NCBI RefSeq assembly: GCF_020171785.1
Contig: NZ_JAIVAE010000015.1
Coordinates: forward strand, 1 to 64,000
DNA length: 64,000 nucleotides
Direction of reading: 5' to 3'
Source: Guptibacillus hwajinpoensis
Lineage (GTDB): Bacteria; Bacillota; Bacilli; Bacillales; Guptibacillaceae
Positions 32,093 through 40,891 of the stretch are shown here, in pieces. The stretch's first letter is position 1, and every line of letters starts with the position of its first letter. Both the position numbers and the translations under genes were made by a program. The notes below the pieces were generated by a model. That model saw only the letters and a program-made list of their open reading frames with translations. It searched no databases and had not been told where the DNA came from.

Positions 32093-32404
32093 GTTAGTGT
32101 TGTGTTCCCGTGAAATTTACGGAACTCTAATTTCTTATCTAATCAATACCATAAAAAGGCGGGTTTGTTAATAGTTTTATGCATGATTTTATACAAAAGG
32201 TTAAAGCAGCTGGTTACCTAGAAAGTCAGGTTTTCTTTATAGCGACCTTTAATCCTATTGGGCAACAAAGAAATAAAACAGAAGCATTTCTTTAATTGAA
32301 TATACTTTATTTCCCAATACAAAATTATCCATTTTAAAGATATGATGTTAGTGTACTCATTTGGTGAAAATCAGATGAGAAAATACATATCGAGGAGGAG
32401 TAAA
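32093..32404. other. Divergent intergenic region between HD-GYP and LysM genes
   Basis: About 310 bases with no supported gene. It must hold the promoters for the riboswitch transcript (minus) and the LysM gene (plus). A small inverted repeat (TTCCCGTGAAATTTACGGAA, CCGT/ACGG) lies at ~32106-32125. Confidence 0.4.
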
Positions 32405-32689
32405 ATGAAGAAACTTGCAAAATTCGCAACCATTTCATTTGTATCAGTTGGATTGTTAGCTGGAGCAGCACAGGTAGGTACCCCTACAGTTGAAGCTAAA
32501 GGGCCTGTAGTCAATGCACCAGCTGGATGTTTTGGACCGGTTTATTATACGGTGAAGTATGGTGACACTCTATCAGAAATTGCCTCTAAATATGGTTTAA
32601 CAACGAACTACCTTGCTTCACTGAACAATATTTCAAACCCGAATCAAATCTACGTTGGGCAAAAATTAAAAGCTTATAACTGTAATTAA
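32405..32689 (+). CDS. Secreted LysM-domain protein
   Basis: 94 residues. Signal peptide [18 protein letters not shown]...VEA, then a single LysM repeat ([20 protein letters not shown] ... [19 protein letters not shown]) that binds peptidoglycan or chitin. No catalytic domain. Two Cys (GCFGP, YNCN) flank the repeat and may form a disulfide. GAGGAGG RBS at ATG 32405. Confidence 0.88.
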   Translation: MKKLAKFATISFVSVGLLAGAAQVGTPTVEAKGPVVNAPAGCFGPVYYTVKYGDTLSEIASKYGLTTNYLASLNNISNPNQIYVGQKLKAYNCN

Positions 32690-32695
32690 ATCGTG

Positions 32696-32735
32696 AAACA
32701 GAGCTTACTGAGGTTTATCCTTAAGCTCTGTTTTT
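32696..32735. terminator. Bidirectional terminator
   Basis: AAACAGAGCTTA/TAAGCTCTGTTT arms with TTTTTC after; it overlaps the stop codon of the convergent germination permease gene. Confidence 0.85.
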
Positions 32736-33805
32736 CTTATTGTGCTAATAATTAACAAAAGTAGTGGAAGTCCAAATACAAAGAAATAACTTGCAGTGGC
32801 ATGAAAGTTTGAAAGGGTTTCAATGGTGAACATGTCGTGAGGAACAAGTGAAATAGTCAATATGAGAAAGGTTGTTATGATAATTGGCCACGTTGCTCTC
32901 TTTCTTTTTGTAAGCGTCTTTACCCCCTCAGAAGAAATGTACAAATACGATCCAAACGAGGTTAAGACGGATACAGTCCAAATCGATAGAAATATCAGAT
33001 CTATCCGATCAACGGTTAGAAAAGAGATTCCTTTTAACATATAAACGGTTGGGTCTGGAATCGTTTCAAACTGCTTTGGACTAAAATACACGTATGTGGC
33101 TATCGTAATTAGGCAGTAAAAGCATGTTACCGCAACGTTCGAGAGCGTTAAACTAACAAGTGCTTCTTTTCCTTTGTTTTGTAAATAAGGAAAAACAAAT
33201 AAAGCCATCTCAAAACCAATCATGGAAAAGAATCCTTCAGGCGTGGCTTTTAGGATCGGACGTAACCCGTTCTCTGCAATAGGAAGAATGTAACGGATAT
33301 CGGAATATTTTAACGTTAATAGAAGCATCACAATAAGAGGGACAACTAAGATTGTAACGAATTGATTAAATCGACCGAGCACTTTTACTCTCCCTGAAAC
33401 AAGGTAAGCACCTGAGATTGAGAGAAGGAAAAGGACGACAATAGAAGGCGTTTTCGGGAGAATCCAGGTTTTAATCGAGATTTGATAAAGTTGAAGTACA
33501 AGGATTGCTGTTAATCCTGCAAATAAAATGTAACCAATCGAAATCATTGTGCCGATCCATCGTCCCATAATTTTCGGTGCATACTCATAGAGCGATAAGG
33601 TAGAAAATCGTTTACTTAGAAAATACAGAATGAAGATAACGGCTTGAAAGCCTACCCCTGCCAATATGATCGCGATCCATCCATCTTTTTCTGCAGTGGA
33701 GTAGAGTGTCGCAGGCAAGGAAAGAATGCCTACTCCTACTTGGGTCTGGAAAATGATAAAGAGAAATTGAACTGAATTAATTTGCTTACTCGTTTTCATC
33801 TCCAC
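32705..33805 (-). CDS. GerAB-family spore germination permease
   Basis: 366 residues with 10 TM helices. FLFIIFQTQVGVGILSLPAT in TM1, SKRFSTLSLYEYAPKIMGRW, and a C-terminus LVPHDMFTIETL typical of the endospore germination permease (B subunit) family. GerAB-type proteins are the germinant-sensing inner membrane subunit. No gerAA or gerAC partner is adjacent, so this is an orphan B subunit. GTG 33805 has GGAG 5 bases upstream; ATG 33799 is the alternative. Confidence 0.88.
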   Translation of the reverse strand: MEMKTSKQINSVQFLFIIFQTQVGVGILSLPATLYSTAEKDGWIAIILAGVGFQAVIFILYFLSKRFSTLSLYEYAPKIMGRWIGTMISIGYILFAGLTAILVLQLYQISIKTWILPKTPSIVVLFLLSISGAYLVSGRVKVLGRFNQFVTILVVPLIVMLLLTLKYSDIRYILPIAENGLRPILKATPEGFFSMIGFEMALFVFPYLQNKGKEALVSLTLSNVAVTCFYCLITIATYVYFSPKQFETIPDPTVYMLKGISFLTVDRIDLIFLSIWTVSVLTSFGSYLYISSEGVKTLTKRKRATWPIIITTFLILTISLVPHDMFTIETLSNFHATASYFFVFGLPLLLLIISTIRKTELKDKPQ

Positions 33806-33989
33806 TGCCACTCCGATCGTCCCGCGATTATTACTACTATCTCCAGCATAGTAAAAAAAATGCGATGAGAAGAAAAAGGCTTTTTCCACGCTGATTTCGA
33901 AAGATTAGGTGATATAGAAAATATTGGATTTGTATTGGTAGAAACAGGGTATTGAATAGGGGATTTTAACTTTCAAAGGGGGAAGAGGA

Positions 33990-34535
33990 GTGGAAGAAAC
34001 GGTGATGAAGTTCTACGAATCAAAAGGAAAATTAATCTTATTAATGGTCGGGTGCTTGTTGTTCATAGGGGCGGGTGGGTATTTTTCATATTCTTTATTT
34101 CAAGAAGGTAGTATTTTGTTTGCTTTCATTATGCTACTTTGTGGTGGTTTTTTCCTGTTTATTCTCACAATGTATGCTAAAAAAATCGCCTTAGGCCACC
34201 CCCATGTAACCCTAACGCCTGTGGATATGGAGCTATATGTGCTTCCAGCAGAGAAAATAAACATTCGATGGGAAGACATTGAGACGTTTATTACGTATCG
34301 CATGCATAGCAATTCTTTTCTTGGGCTTGTCTTAAAGGAGGAAGAACGCTATGAAAAGTTAATACCAAATAAAATGAAAAAGCTATCTAGAATGAATGTA
34401 AGAATGGGGTACCCAAAATATAATATTGTTCTTACTCATTTAAAACAAAAGAACCTTCTTATCGAAGAATTGGAAAAGCGAATCGTTGAAACGAATCCAA
34501 ACGAGAGTTTTAAGACGAACGGAGCGCTTAAATAA
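33990..34535 (+). CDS. Two-TM protein with PH-like cytosolic domain
   Basis: 181 residues. Two adjacent TM helices (LILLMVGCLLFIGAGGYFSY, LFAFIMLLCGGFFLFILTMY), then a domain with PHVTLTPVDMELYVLPAEKI and IRWEDIETF, as in STM3941/bPH-like membrane proteins. GTG start with GGGGGAAGAGG. Function unknown. Confidence 0.7.
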   Translation: MEETVMKFYESKGKLILLMVGCLLFIGAGGYFSYSLFQEGSILFAFIMLLCGGFFLFILTMYAKKIALGHPHVTLTPVDMELYVLPAEKINIRWEDIETFITYRMHSNSFLGLVLKEEERYEKLIPNKMKKLSRMNVRMGYPKYNIVLTHLKQKNLLIEELEKRIVETNPNESFKTNGALK

Positions 34536-34566
34536 AGGACTCACTTTTGTCTTTTACTAGAGCTGA

Positions 34567-35121
34567 TTATACCCTTTCCGACATCTTAATAAAAAGATTG
34601 GTGATTAGTTTGGCGGCATAAACGACAAATAAGTAGGCCGCTAAAAGGACGAACCAATTTGTATACAGTTCAAAAAGGTGTAGTCCAATTAAAAGCGGTT
34701 TAAAGATAAATGTGAACGCAATGGCAGAAAGCGTACCATACAGCCAGTAGTTTTTCTCCTTATTTAAGCACCATTGGTAAAGCAAAATAAAATAAACGGG
34801 TATGAATGAAGCATCGATGCTAACGCTTGAAGGGAGTTGTGGGATTGCGATATAAGGATAATCCCACCAGGACTTTCTAACCCCTAGTGAGTCAAGATAG
34901 GCAGCGATGACGTGAATCGAAAAGCCAAAAAACCCAAGAAGGAAGATGTTTTTACGATCGATGAAGAAATACAATACAATGAGAGGGACGAGTAGCATTG
35001 CAAGTATGGTCCAGAATTGCCACGTCGTATAATTGGAGAACTGATGCCAGTAATCGATAGAAGCCGCTTCAAGTTGTTTTTTTAATGAAAGTATATGATC
35101 AAATTGTTGTTGGCGATCCAT
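34567..35121 (-). CDS. CBO0543-family membrane protein
   Basis: 184 residues, five TM helices after a polar N-terminus. Typical features: FFGFSIHVIAAYLDSLGVRK, WWDYPYIAIPQLPSSVSIDA, YQWCLNKEKNYWLYGTLSAI. Members are common in Bacilli, often in several copies and without known function. GGAGG RBS. Confidence 0.8.
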   Translation of the reverse strand: MDRQQQFDHILSLKKQLEAASIDYWHQFSNYTTWQFWTILAMLLVPLIVLYFFIDRKNIFLLGFFGFSIHVIAAYLDSLGVRKSWWDYPYIAIPQLPSSVSIDASFIPVYFILLYQWCLNKEKNYWLYGTLSAIAFTFIFKPLLIGLHLFELYTNWFVLLAAYLFVVYAAKLITNLFIKMSERV

Positions 35122-35284
35122 GTAAATACCTCCTTTAATGGGTAGTATTCATCGATTATTGAAACGCTATTACAATTCGGGATAACTTTTGACAAGTTAA
35201 GTGAAAGATCTCTTACTAAAAGGAAAGTTGACCATAAGTGACGAATTCAATAAGCGACTTTACTATCCTAAATGAGGTGATGAG

Positions 35285-35692
35285 TTGGCTCGAACGGCAA
35301 AGCAAGTGTTTGTTAACTTACCAGTGAAGAACTTGGATAAGTCGATTCATTTTTTCACAGAGCTAGGTTTTGAATTTAATCCACAATTTACAGATAAGAA
35401 TGCCACATGTATGGTGATCAATGAAAATACATTCGTGATGCTGCTCGTTGAAGAGTTCTTTCAAACATTCACTCAGAAGGAGCTAGTAAACGCGAGGTCA
35501 TCAACGGAAGTGATCATGGCGATATCAGCTGAAAGCAATGATGAGGTTGATGAGATTGTGAAGCGAGCGCTAGCAGCCGGGGGAAGTCCTTCAAATGAAA
35601 CCATTGATCATGGTTTCATGTATGCATGGAGCTTCCAGGATCTAGATGGTCACCTGTGGGAAGTGATGCATATGCAAGGTTCAGTAGAGTAG
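35285..35692 (+). CDS. VOC/glyoxalase-family protein
   Basis: 135 residues. VFVNLPVKNLDKSIHFFTEL GFEF and the C-terminal FQDLDGHLWEVMHM are typical of a single VOC module. Close relatives are annotated as glyoxalases or extradiol dioxygenase-like; the metal ligands seem to be reduced to the C-terminal Glu/His region. TTG start after GAGGTGA. Substrate unknown. Confidence 0.85.
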   Translation: MARTAKQVFVNLPVKNLDKSIHFFTELGFEFNPQFTDKNATCMVINENTFVMLLVEEFFQTFTQKELVNARSSTEVIMAISAESNDEVDEIVKRALAAGGSPSNETIDHGFMYAWSFQDLDGHLWEVMHMQGSVE

Positions 35693-35716
35693 GATAGAAC
35701 AGATTAAACAAAAAAA

Positions 35717-35751
35717 GGCCCCATCCTACTAACAAAGTAGATGGGGCCATT
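35717..35751. terminator. Bidirectional terminator between VOC and YceI genes
   Basis: GGCCCCAT...ATGGGGCC with inner CTACT/AGTAG; A-rich before, T-rich after. Confidence 0.85.
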
Positions 35752-35766
35752 TATACGATTATACGA

Positions 35767-36297
35767 TTAGTCTGCTACAACAAACTCAAAGTTTCCTTCA
35801 AATTTAACATCTTTTCCTAGCAAGAAACCGCCAGTCTCAATAGCTGCATTATACGTCATGCCGTATGCTTCACGGTTAATTTTCCCTGAAACGTCAAAAC
35901 CAGCGACAGTGCTACCATCAAGTGGGCTTTTCGATGTTCCATTATATTCAACTGTAAACGTTTCTTCTTTTGTCACGCCTTTAATGGTAAAGTTCCCAGT
36001 TACATCATATTCTTCATCAGATTTCTTTTTGATCGACTTGCTTTCGAATACCATATTTGGGTATTGATCAGCTTCAAAGAAATCACCAGAGCGAAGGTGC
36101 CCGTCGCGGTCTTCGTTACCTGTATCGATTGACTTTACAGAGATGGTTACTTTAATGTTTGCGGCTGTAAGGTCATTAAGATCGCCATTGAAATTAACGT
36201 CAAAGTCAGTGAATTCCCCTTTTGCTTTCGAAACCATCATATGTTTGATTTGGAAATCTAAGCTACTGTGAACCTTATCTAATGTTAATGTTTTCAT
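35767..36297 (-). CDS. YceI-family lipocalin-like protein
   Basis: 176 residues without a signal peptide. Family features: LDKVHSSLDFQIKHMMVSKA at the N-terminus, RDGHLRSGDFFEADQYPNM in the middle and a TGGFLLGKDVKFEGNFEF ending. YceI proteins bind isoprenoid-quinone-like lipids. The GAGGAAT RBS is near the ATG. The promoter region carries an MhqR-like operator (36356), which fits a role in quinone or thiol-electrophile stress (inference). Confidence 0.9.
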   Translation of the reverse strand: MKTLTLDKVHSSLDFQIKHMMVSKAKGEFTDFDVNFNGDLNDLTAANIKVTISVKSIDTGNEDRDGHLRSGDFFEADQYPNMVFESKSIKKKSDEEYDVTGNFTIKGVTKEETFTVEYNGTSKSPLDGSTVAGFDVSGKINREAYGMTYNAAIETGGFLLGKDVKFEGNFEFVVAD

Positions 36298-36340
36298 GAA
36301 AAATTCCTCCTCAAGGATTGGTGCTTTTTAGTATGAATTA

Positions 36341-36388
36341 AAGATATCTTATTTTTATCTCGAAGTCAAGATAATTTATTTCGAGATA
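36341..36388 (-). promoter_or_regulatory. MhqR-like operator cluster upstream of the YceI gene
   Basis: TATCTCGAAGTCAAGATA (36356-36373) differs at two positions from the MhqR consensus TATCTCGAATTCGAGATA of B. subtilis. A further half-site TTCGAGATA (36380-36388) and a perfect AAGATATCTT palindrome (36341-36350) flank it. Confidence 0.6.
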
Positions 36389-36542
36389 TTGAGTTCTTTT
36401 TTTCTAACAAGAATAATGAGTTGAAAACATCATGCGAAAGACGTGTTTTCGTGTAAATGGGTGGAAATGAGGGTGATCGCGTTTACGAAAATAAAAGTCG
36501 TGTCATGAGGGGGGAGTAGAAGGGAAGAAAGAAGCTAGTTAT

Positions 36543-36701
36543 ATGAAAAAATGGATAGTACTTGGAAGTGTCATGTTTGTGCTTGCAGCTTGTGGTGGAG
36601 GAAATGAAAAAGGAACGATGGAAAATGAACCTGAGATAACAGGGGAGAAGCAACGTGTAAAAAGGCAAACGGCTTTTAAAAAACCGTTTGCCATTTCTTA
36701 G
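36543..36701 (+). CDS. Short lipoprotein, probably truncated
   Basis: 52 residues. Signal peptide MKKWIVLGSVMFVLAACGGG with a lipobox (LAAC), then a polar tail that runs directly into the terminator of the convergent RND gene (its last ~12 residues are encoded by the terminator stem). Weak RBS. Likely the 5' remainder of a longer lipoprotein gene. Confidence 0.4.
   Translation: MKKWIVLGSVMFVLAACGGGNEKGTMENEPEITGEKQRVKRQTAFKKPFAIS
36664..36692 (-). terminator. Terminator of the RND transporter gene
   Basis: GGCAAACGG/CCGTTTGCC perfect 9-bp stem, T tract on the minus strand. Confidence 0.85.
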
Positions 36702-39700
36702 TTTGCGACACTTTGTTCAGTCACGACTTCCTGTTTGCGCTCTCTTTTTGCTTTTCGGAAATAAAGCAGTTCATAAAAAACAGGGACGATGACGAGTGTT
36801 AGAACCGTAGCGCCAGAAAGACCGCCGATGACGACAACGGCAAGTGACTTTGATACGAGACTGCCATCTTCTGCATGACCGAATAGGAGTGGAAGCATGG
36901 CACAAATGGTGGCGATCGCTGTCATGATAACCGGTCGGAGGCGCGTACTGCAGGCCTCCATTATCGCATCGCGAATGATCATCGTTTCTTCGTTTTGTTT
37001 CACGCGATCGATTAATACAATCGCATTTGTAACCACGATGCCAATGAGCATCAACGCCCCGATCAGTGCGGTCGCATCAGCTGGCACACCTGAAATCAGT
37101 AGACCAAGAACGGCGCCAATGGATGCTAGCGGGAGCGTCATTAGAATCGCAAGTGGCGCGCGCAGAGTTTTAAAGGTTAGCACCATAATGAGATACACGA
37201 TAAGAATGGACGCGAGCATGGTCATGCCAAGATCTTTAAAATCATCTGCCTGTTGCTGCGAGGCGCCTCCAGTAGCAAGTGTAACGCCATTCGGTAAATC
37301 AAGTCCATTTACATTTTGATCGATATTTTGCGCAATAACTGAAAGCTCCTCTGGCGTCACTTCGGCTGTAATCCTTGCAAACAAATCACCGTCTTTATGA
37401 AGCACCGTGCTCGGTTTCTCTTCTGTGGTGATGGATGCAACTTGAGACAATGGCACAACGCCGTTTGCCGTGGCAAGTGTTAAATCGTTTAACTCAGAAA
37501 GTGAATCTGTTTTGATTCCAGCATTTAAAAACACTGGAGTTTGTTGCTCGTTCAGATCGATTGCACCAATTGGCTGTGGATTCAGCAAGCTTCGAATCTG
37601 CATGGCCGTTTGCTCGGCATTGGCTTTTTCTGTATTGACTTTAACTGTATACACGGGCGACGTTTTATCCTGATTGCTTGAGACTTTTTGTACTCCATTG
37701 ACTTCTTTCATTTCATTCATGATCTGATCAGAAGCAGTTAGAATATCGGTTGTATTGTTTCCGATTACATCGTATGTGATAGAAGAATTCGAGGAGCCAC
37801 CAAACATTGAAGACGGGCTCGCTTCAATCGTCACGTTCTTTTCATTCTTTTTCGCTTCGTTCACCTGGTCAATGAATTTCTCTGCGTCAGCGTCTTCTTT
37901 CATAATAAAGAGATAATTCACTGTATCAGGATCGCTTACTTGACCATACTGAGCATCTTCCTCGCTCGATCCATATTGGGTAACCATATGCTCATAGCCA
38001 TCGAAGTCGGCTAATATCTGTTCAAAATCGACCATCCGTTCTTGCTTTGTTTCTTCAGGTGTTGCGCTTGGGAATTCCATACTGACGGATACCATTGAAG
38101 CATCGTTTGCACCGGTTGCTGCTTTTGGCATCGTCATGTAAAGTGCGATCGAACCACCAAATACAAGGATCGCTAATAAGATCGGAACGAATTTATGATT
38201 AAGTGACCAACGCAATACTTTTAAATAGCGATCCGGCGTTTTATGTGCTGGTAAAGTGGTGTTCTTTAGCATCGCTCGACTTAGAAGTGGAACGACGGTA
38301 AGCGCAACAATAAGGGAAGCGAGTAGAGAATAAGTGACGGTTAAGCCAAAAGGTAAAAGGAAAGCTCTAAGGGAACCATTCACTAGCCCCATTGGCAAGA
38401 AAACGGCAACCGTAATGAGCGTTGAAGACGTAATCGCTCTCGATACTTCCTTTGTGGCATCAAGCACCATTGCTTTCGATAGCTTCTCATTTTGACTTCG
38501 CCTGAAGATATTCTCAACGACAACAATACTGTCATCAACAAGGCGTCCGACGGCAACAGCAACCCCACCAAGCGTAAGAATATTCAATGTTACGCCAGAA
38601 AGCCAGAGAAGAAGGAGCGTAATGGCGAGTGAAAGTGGAATGGAAAGCGCCGTAATGAGCGTCGGTTTAAATTTCCTCAGAAATAATAAAATCACAAATG
38701 TGGCAAATAAAGCACCAAGTCCAACTTCACGAGCCATGCTCGTTACCGAATTTTTTACCATGTCACCAGTTGTAAAGAGCGTAGTCGCTTCTACACCTGG
38801 GTAGTCTTTGTTAATTTTTTTTACGGCTTGTTCGACTTCATTTCCAGCCGTTACAGCACTCGCGTCGCTTTCTTTAAAAAGCACAACTGCAACAGCTTCT
38901 TTCCCGTCAACACGCGCAATCATCTCTTCTGATTTTACTTGATCAACCGATGCGATCTCTTTCAGAGAAACAGAAGGCGCATCCGGAATTTGAAGCGGGA
39001 TCGGTAAATTTTCCAGCGCCTCAATCGACGTCAGATTATCGGTAACGTTAATCGTGCTTTTTTGTCCATCTATTGTACTGTTTCCAGCAGTGGCTGATAC
39101 GTTTTGGCCTTGTAGAACGCCCATAACTGCATTCACTGGTAGTTGTAACTCTTTCAACTTTTCCTGATCTAAATTGATTTGAATGCGAGATCCGCTTTCA
39201 CCGACGATGCTTGCAGCGGACAAGCTTTCTTCATTTTCAAAGAGCGGTTTAAACTCATCGTTCACTTTTTCGATGTTCGTCTTCGTTAATCCATCGTCAA
39301 ACGTAAGCGACACTTGACCAACAGGGATCATCGTAGTATTGAGCTGCGACACCTGTGGTTTGCCGATGCCTTCAGGTAACGAGAGTATGCTAATGGCATC
39401 TTGCACATTGTTCTTCGCTTCTTTCATATTTGTTTTGGAGTCAAAGTTGATCACAATTTGTGAAAAGCCTTCGCCAGTTGTTGAAAGGATGGAAGTTTTC
39501 CCATTAATCGACGCAACCGCCTGTTCGACGGGCTCTGTGACTGATGTCGTCATCGACCCTGCATCATAACCCTGACCTAGTGTCACGACTGTTACTTGTG
39601 GATTATCCGCTTCAGGTAAAAATTCCATTGGCAAAAGAAAATAGCTAACCGTCCCGACTAATAACGTGATGATAACAAACAATGTCATCGCTGCTTTGTT

Positions 39701-39730
39701 TCGAAAAGCCCAATTCGTTAATGATGGCAT
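36698..39730 (-). CDS. RND-family efflux permease (SwrC/AcrB-like)
   Basis: 1010 residues. N-terminal TM1 (KAAMTLFVIITLLVGTVSYF), large extracytoplasmic loops, then GGVAVAVGRLVDDSIVVVEN (RND motif A, ~391-410) in TM4 and a second half ending in VTNAIVLIDRVKQN. Full-length HAE-type RND protein as found in Gram-positives, where SwrC of B. subtilis exports surfactin. It works without an outer-membrane partner; no adaptor is adjacent. Start ATG with GGGGG upstream. Confidence 0.93.
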   Translation of the reverse strand: MPSLTNWAFRNKAAMTLFVIITLLVGTVSYFLLPMEFLPEADNPQVTVVTLGQGYDAGSMTTSVTEPVEQAVASINGKTSILSTTGEGFSQIVINFDSKTNMKEAKNNVQDAISILSLPEGIGKPQVSQLNTTMIPVGQVSLTFDDGLTKTNIEKVNDEFKPLFENEESLSAASIVGESGSRIQINLDQEKLKELQLPVNAVMGVLQGQNVSATAGNSTIDGQKSTINVTDNLTSIEALENLPIPLQIPDAPSVSLKEIASVDQVKSEEMIARVDGKEAVAVVLFKESDASAVTAGNEVEQAVKKINKDYPGVEATTLFTTGDMVKNSVTSMAREVGLGALFATFVILLFLRKFKPTLITALSIPLSLAITLLLLWLSGVTLNILTLGGVAVAVGRLVDDSIVVVENIFRRSQNEKLSKAMVLDATKEVSRAITSSTLITVAVFLPMGLVNGSLRAFLLPFGLTVTYSLLASLIVALTVVPLLSRAMLKNTTLPAHKTPDRYLKVLRWSLNHKFVPILLAILVFGGSIALYMTMPKAATGANDASMVSVSMEFPSATPEETKQERMVDFEQILADFDGYEHMVTQYGSSEEDAQYGQVSDPDTVNYLFIMKEDADAEKFIDQVNEAKKNEKNVTIEASPSSMFGGSSNSSITYDVIGNNTTDILTASDQIMNEMKEVNGVQKVSSNQDKTSPVYTVKVNTEKANAEQTAMQIRSLLNPQPIGAIDLNEQQTPVFLNAGIKTDSLSELNDLTLATANGVVPLSQVASITTEEKPSTVLHKDGDLFARITAEVTPEELSVIAQNIDQNVNGLDLPNGVTLATGGASQQQADDFKDLGMTMLASILIVYLIMVLTFKTLRAPLAILMTLPLASIGAVLGLLISGVPADATALIGALMLIGIVVTNAIVLIDRVKQNEETMIIRDAIMEACSTRLRPVIMTAIATICAMLPLLFGHAEDGSLVSKSLAVVVIGGLSGATVLTLVIVPVFYELLYFRKAKRERKQEVVTEQSVAN

Positions 39731-39943
39731 ACAGTTTCCCCCGGTTTCCTTAAAATAGTAAGTACGATATAAAACCCCGTCCTCGTTCTTTTATAATTTA
39801 CTGCAATTACGAGTGAGTGACAGCGGTCCCCGGTCCAAACTTTTACTAGGTCTCTAGACGTAGAATGCGGAGTCCGTACTACAAAGGTCATTGTACGCCT
39901 GAGATCATGGACATATGCTAGTTGCGGGAACGACTTTTGCCGG
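39731..39943. other. Intergenic region upstream of the RND gene
   Basis: No gene seen. It should hold the RND promoter (minus strand). Sequence looks unstructured apart from the repeat that follows. Confidence 0.4.
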
Positions 39944-39996
39944 TTTGGCCAATAAAAGTGAAATTCGGACAATAAAATCTCAGTTTGGCCAATAAC
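39944..39996. repeat. Three tandem 20-bp units (TTTGGCCAATAAA repeat)
   Basis: CCAATAAA/ACAATAAA/CCAATAAC recur at exact 20-base steps (39949, 39969, 39989), each preceded by TTTGG or TTCGG. This is the reverse complement of the unit at 6973-7052. Both copies lie between transcription units. Confidence 0.7.
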
Positions 39997-40221
39997 CTGC
40001 GCTTCCGGTTAATTTCTTAATGGGATGTAAGGTCTTCTCACACAGAAAATTGGTAATTTGCAGAAAAAAGAGATTAGTACTTTAGCATTAGGGTATTAAC
40101 ATATTGTCCTTGTCTGTAGAGGAGTTGAAAAAGGATGAACTCACTGTCTTCCAACTATGAATTGGTAGGAAACTCTAATTCGAGAGGTTGATAGGAAATA
40201 AAAGTAAAGGAGGCTATCGTA
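39997..40221. other. Leader/promoter region of the osmoprotectant ABC operon
   Basis: No long ORF. It includes an 18-codon ORF (40135-40191) after GAGGAG, which could be a leader peptide, and CTCTAATTCGAGAG, a near-palindrome at ~40171-40184. Confidence 0.35.
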
Positions 40222-40875
40222 TTGGACAAATGGATGAAATTTCTCGAGGTGAATGCTCCTCGTATACTTGATTTAGCGATTGAGCATACGATTTTAGTAG
40301 GCTTAGCCATTCTTGTAGCGCTGATCATTGGCGTTCCGCTTGGCATCTACTTAACGACCAATGACTATCTTGCTGAAACCGTTCTTCAGATTGCTTCTGT
40401 CATGTTAACGATTCCAAGTATTGCCCTATTCGGGGTAATGATCCCAGTCTTTTCAATTGTAAATCAGGGTATTGGATTTGTCCCTGCTTTCGTAGCGCTG
40501 GTGTTATACTCGCAGCTCCCGATTATTCGAAATACATATACGGCAATTCGAAACGTTAATCCGGAAATGAGAGATGCTGCAAAGGGGTTAGGGATGAAGA
40601 CGAGTCAGCGTCTTTTGCGGGTGGAGATTCCAAACGCTTTTCCCATTATTATGGCAGGTATTCGTACGGCCGTTGTCCTTAATATTGGGATCGGTGTCAT
40701 CGCAGCCTATATTGGTGCGGGCGGCTTAGGCGTCCTGATTACACAAGGCATATCACGTGGCGATAATTACTTAATCATCAGCGGTTCAATTGCTGTCGCT
40801 ATTCTAGCAATGATTGCAGATGGGATTTTGCTATTTATTCAAAAACGCTATACACCAAAAAGTATTGCGAACTAA
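40222..40875 (+). CDS. Osmoprotectant ABC transporter permease (OpuCB/YehY-like)
   Basis: 217 residues, five to six TM helices. EAA-like loop GAxxxG region reads RNVNPEMRDAAKGLGMKTSQ, and VVLNIGIGVIAAYIGAGGLG is conserved in glycine betaine/choline permeases. First gene of a four-gene operon (permease-ATPase-permease-binding protein) with short gaps. TTG start after AAAGGAGG. Confidence 0.9.
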   Translation: MDKWMKFLEVNAPRILDLAIEHTILVGLAILVALIIGVPLGIYLTTNDYLAETVLQIASVMLTIPSIALFGVMIPVFSIVNQGIGFVPAFVALVLYSQLPIIRNTYTAIRNVNPEMRDAAKGLGMKTSQRLLRVEIPNAFPIIMAGIRTAVVLNIGIGVIAAYIGAGGLGVLITQGISRGDNYLIISGSIAVAILAMIADGILLFIQKRYTPKSIAN

Positions 40876-40891
40876 GGAGTGAGGAGAAGGA

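Noticed and set aside
36483-36668. Minus-strand 61-codon ORF
   Set aside because: It overlaps a plus-strand lipoprotein fragment with a clear lipobox and has no RBS. Treated as a shadow.
36698-39730. Several 60-140 codon plus-strand frames inside the RND gene
   Set aside because: Antisense shadows of a well-conserved coding sequence without RBS or protein-like composition.
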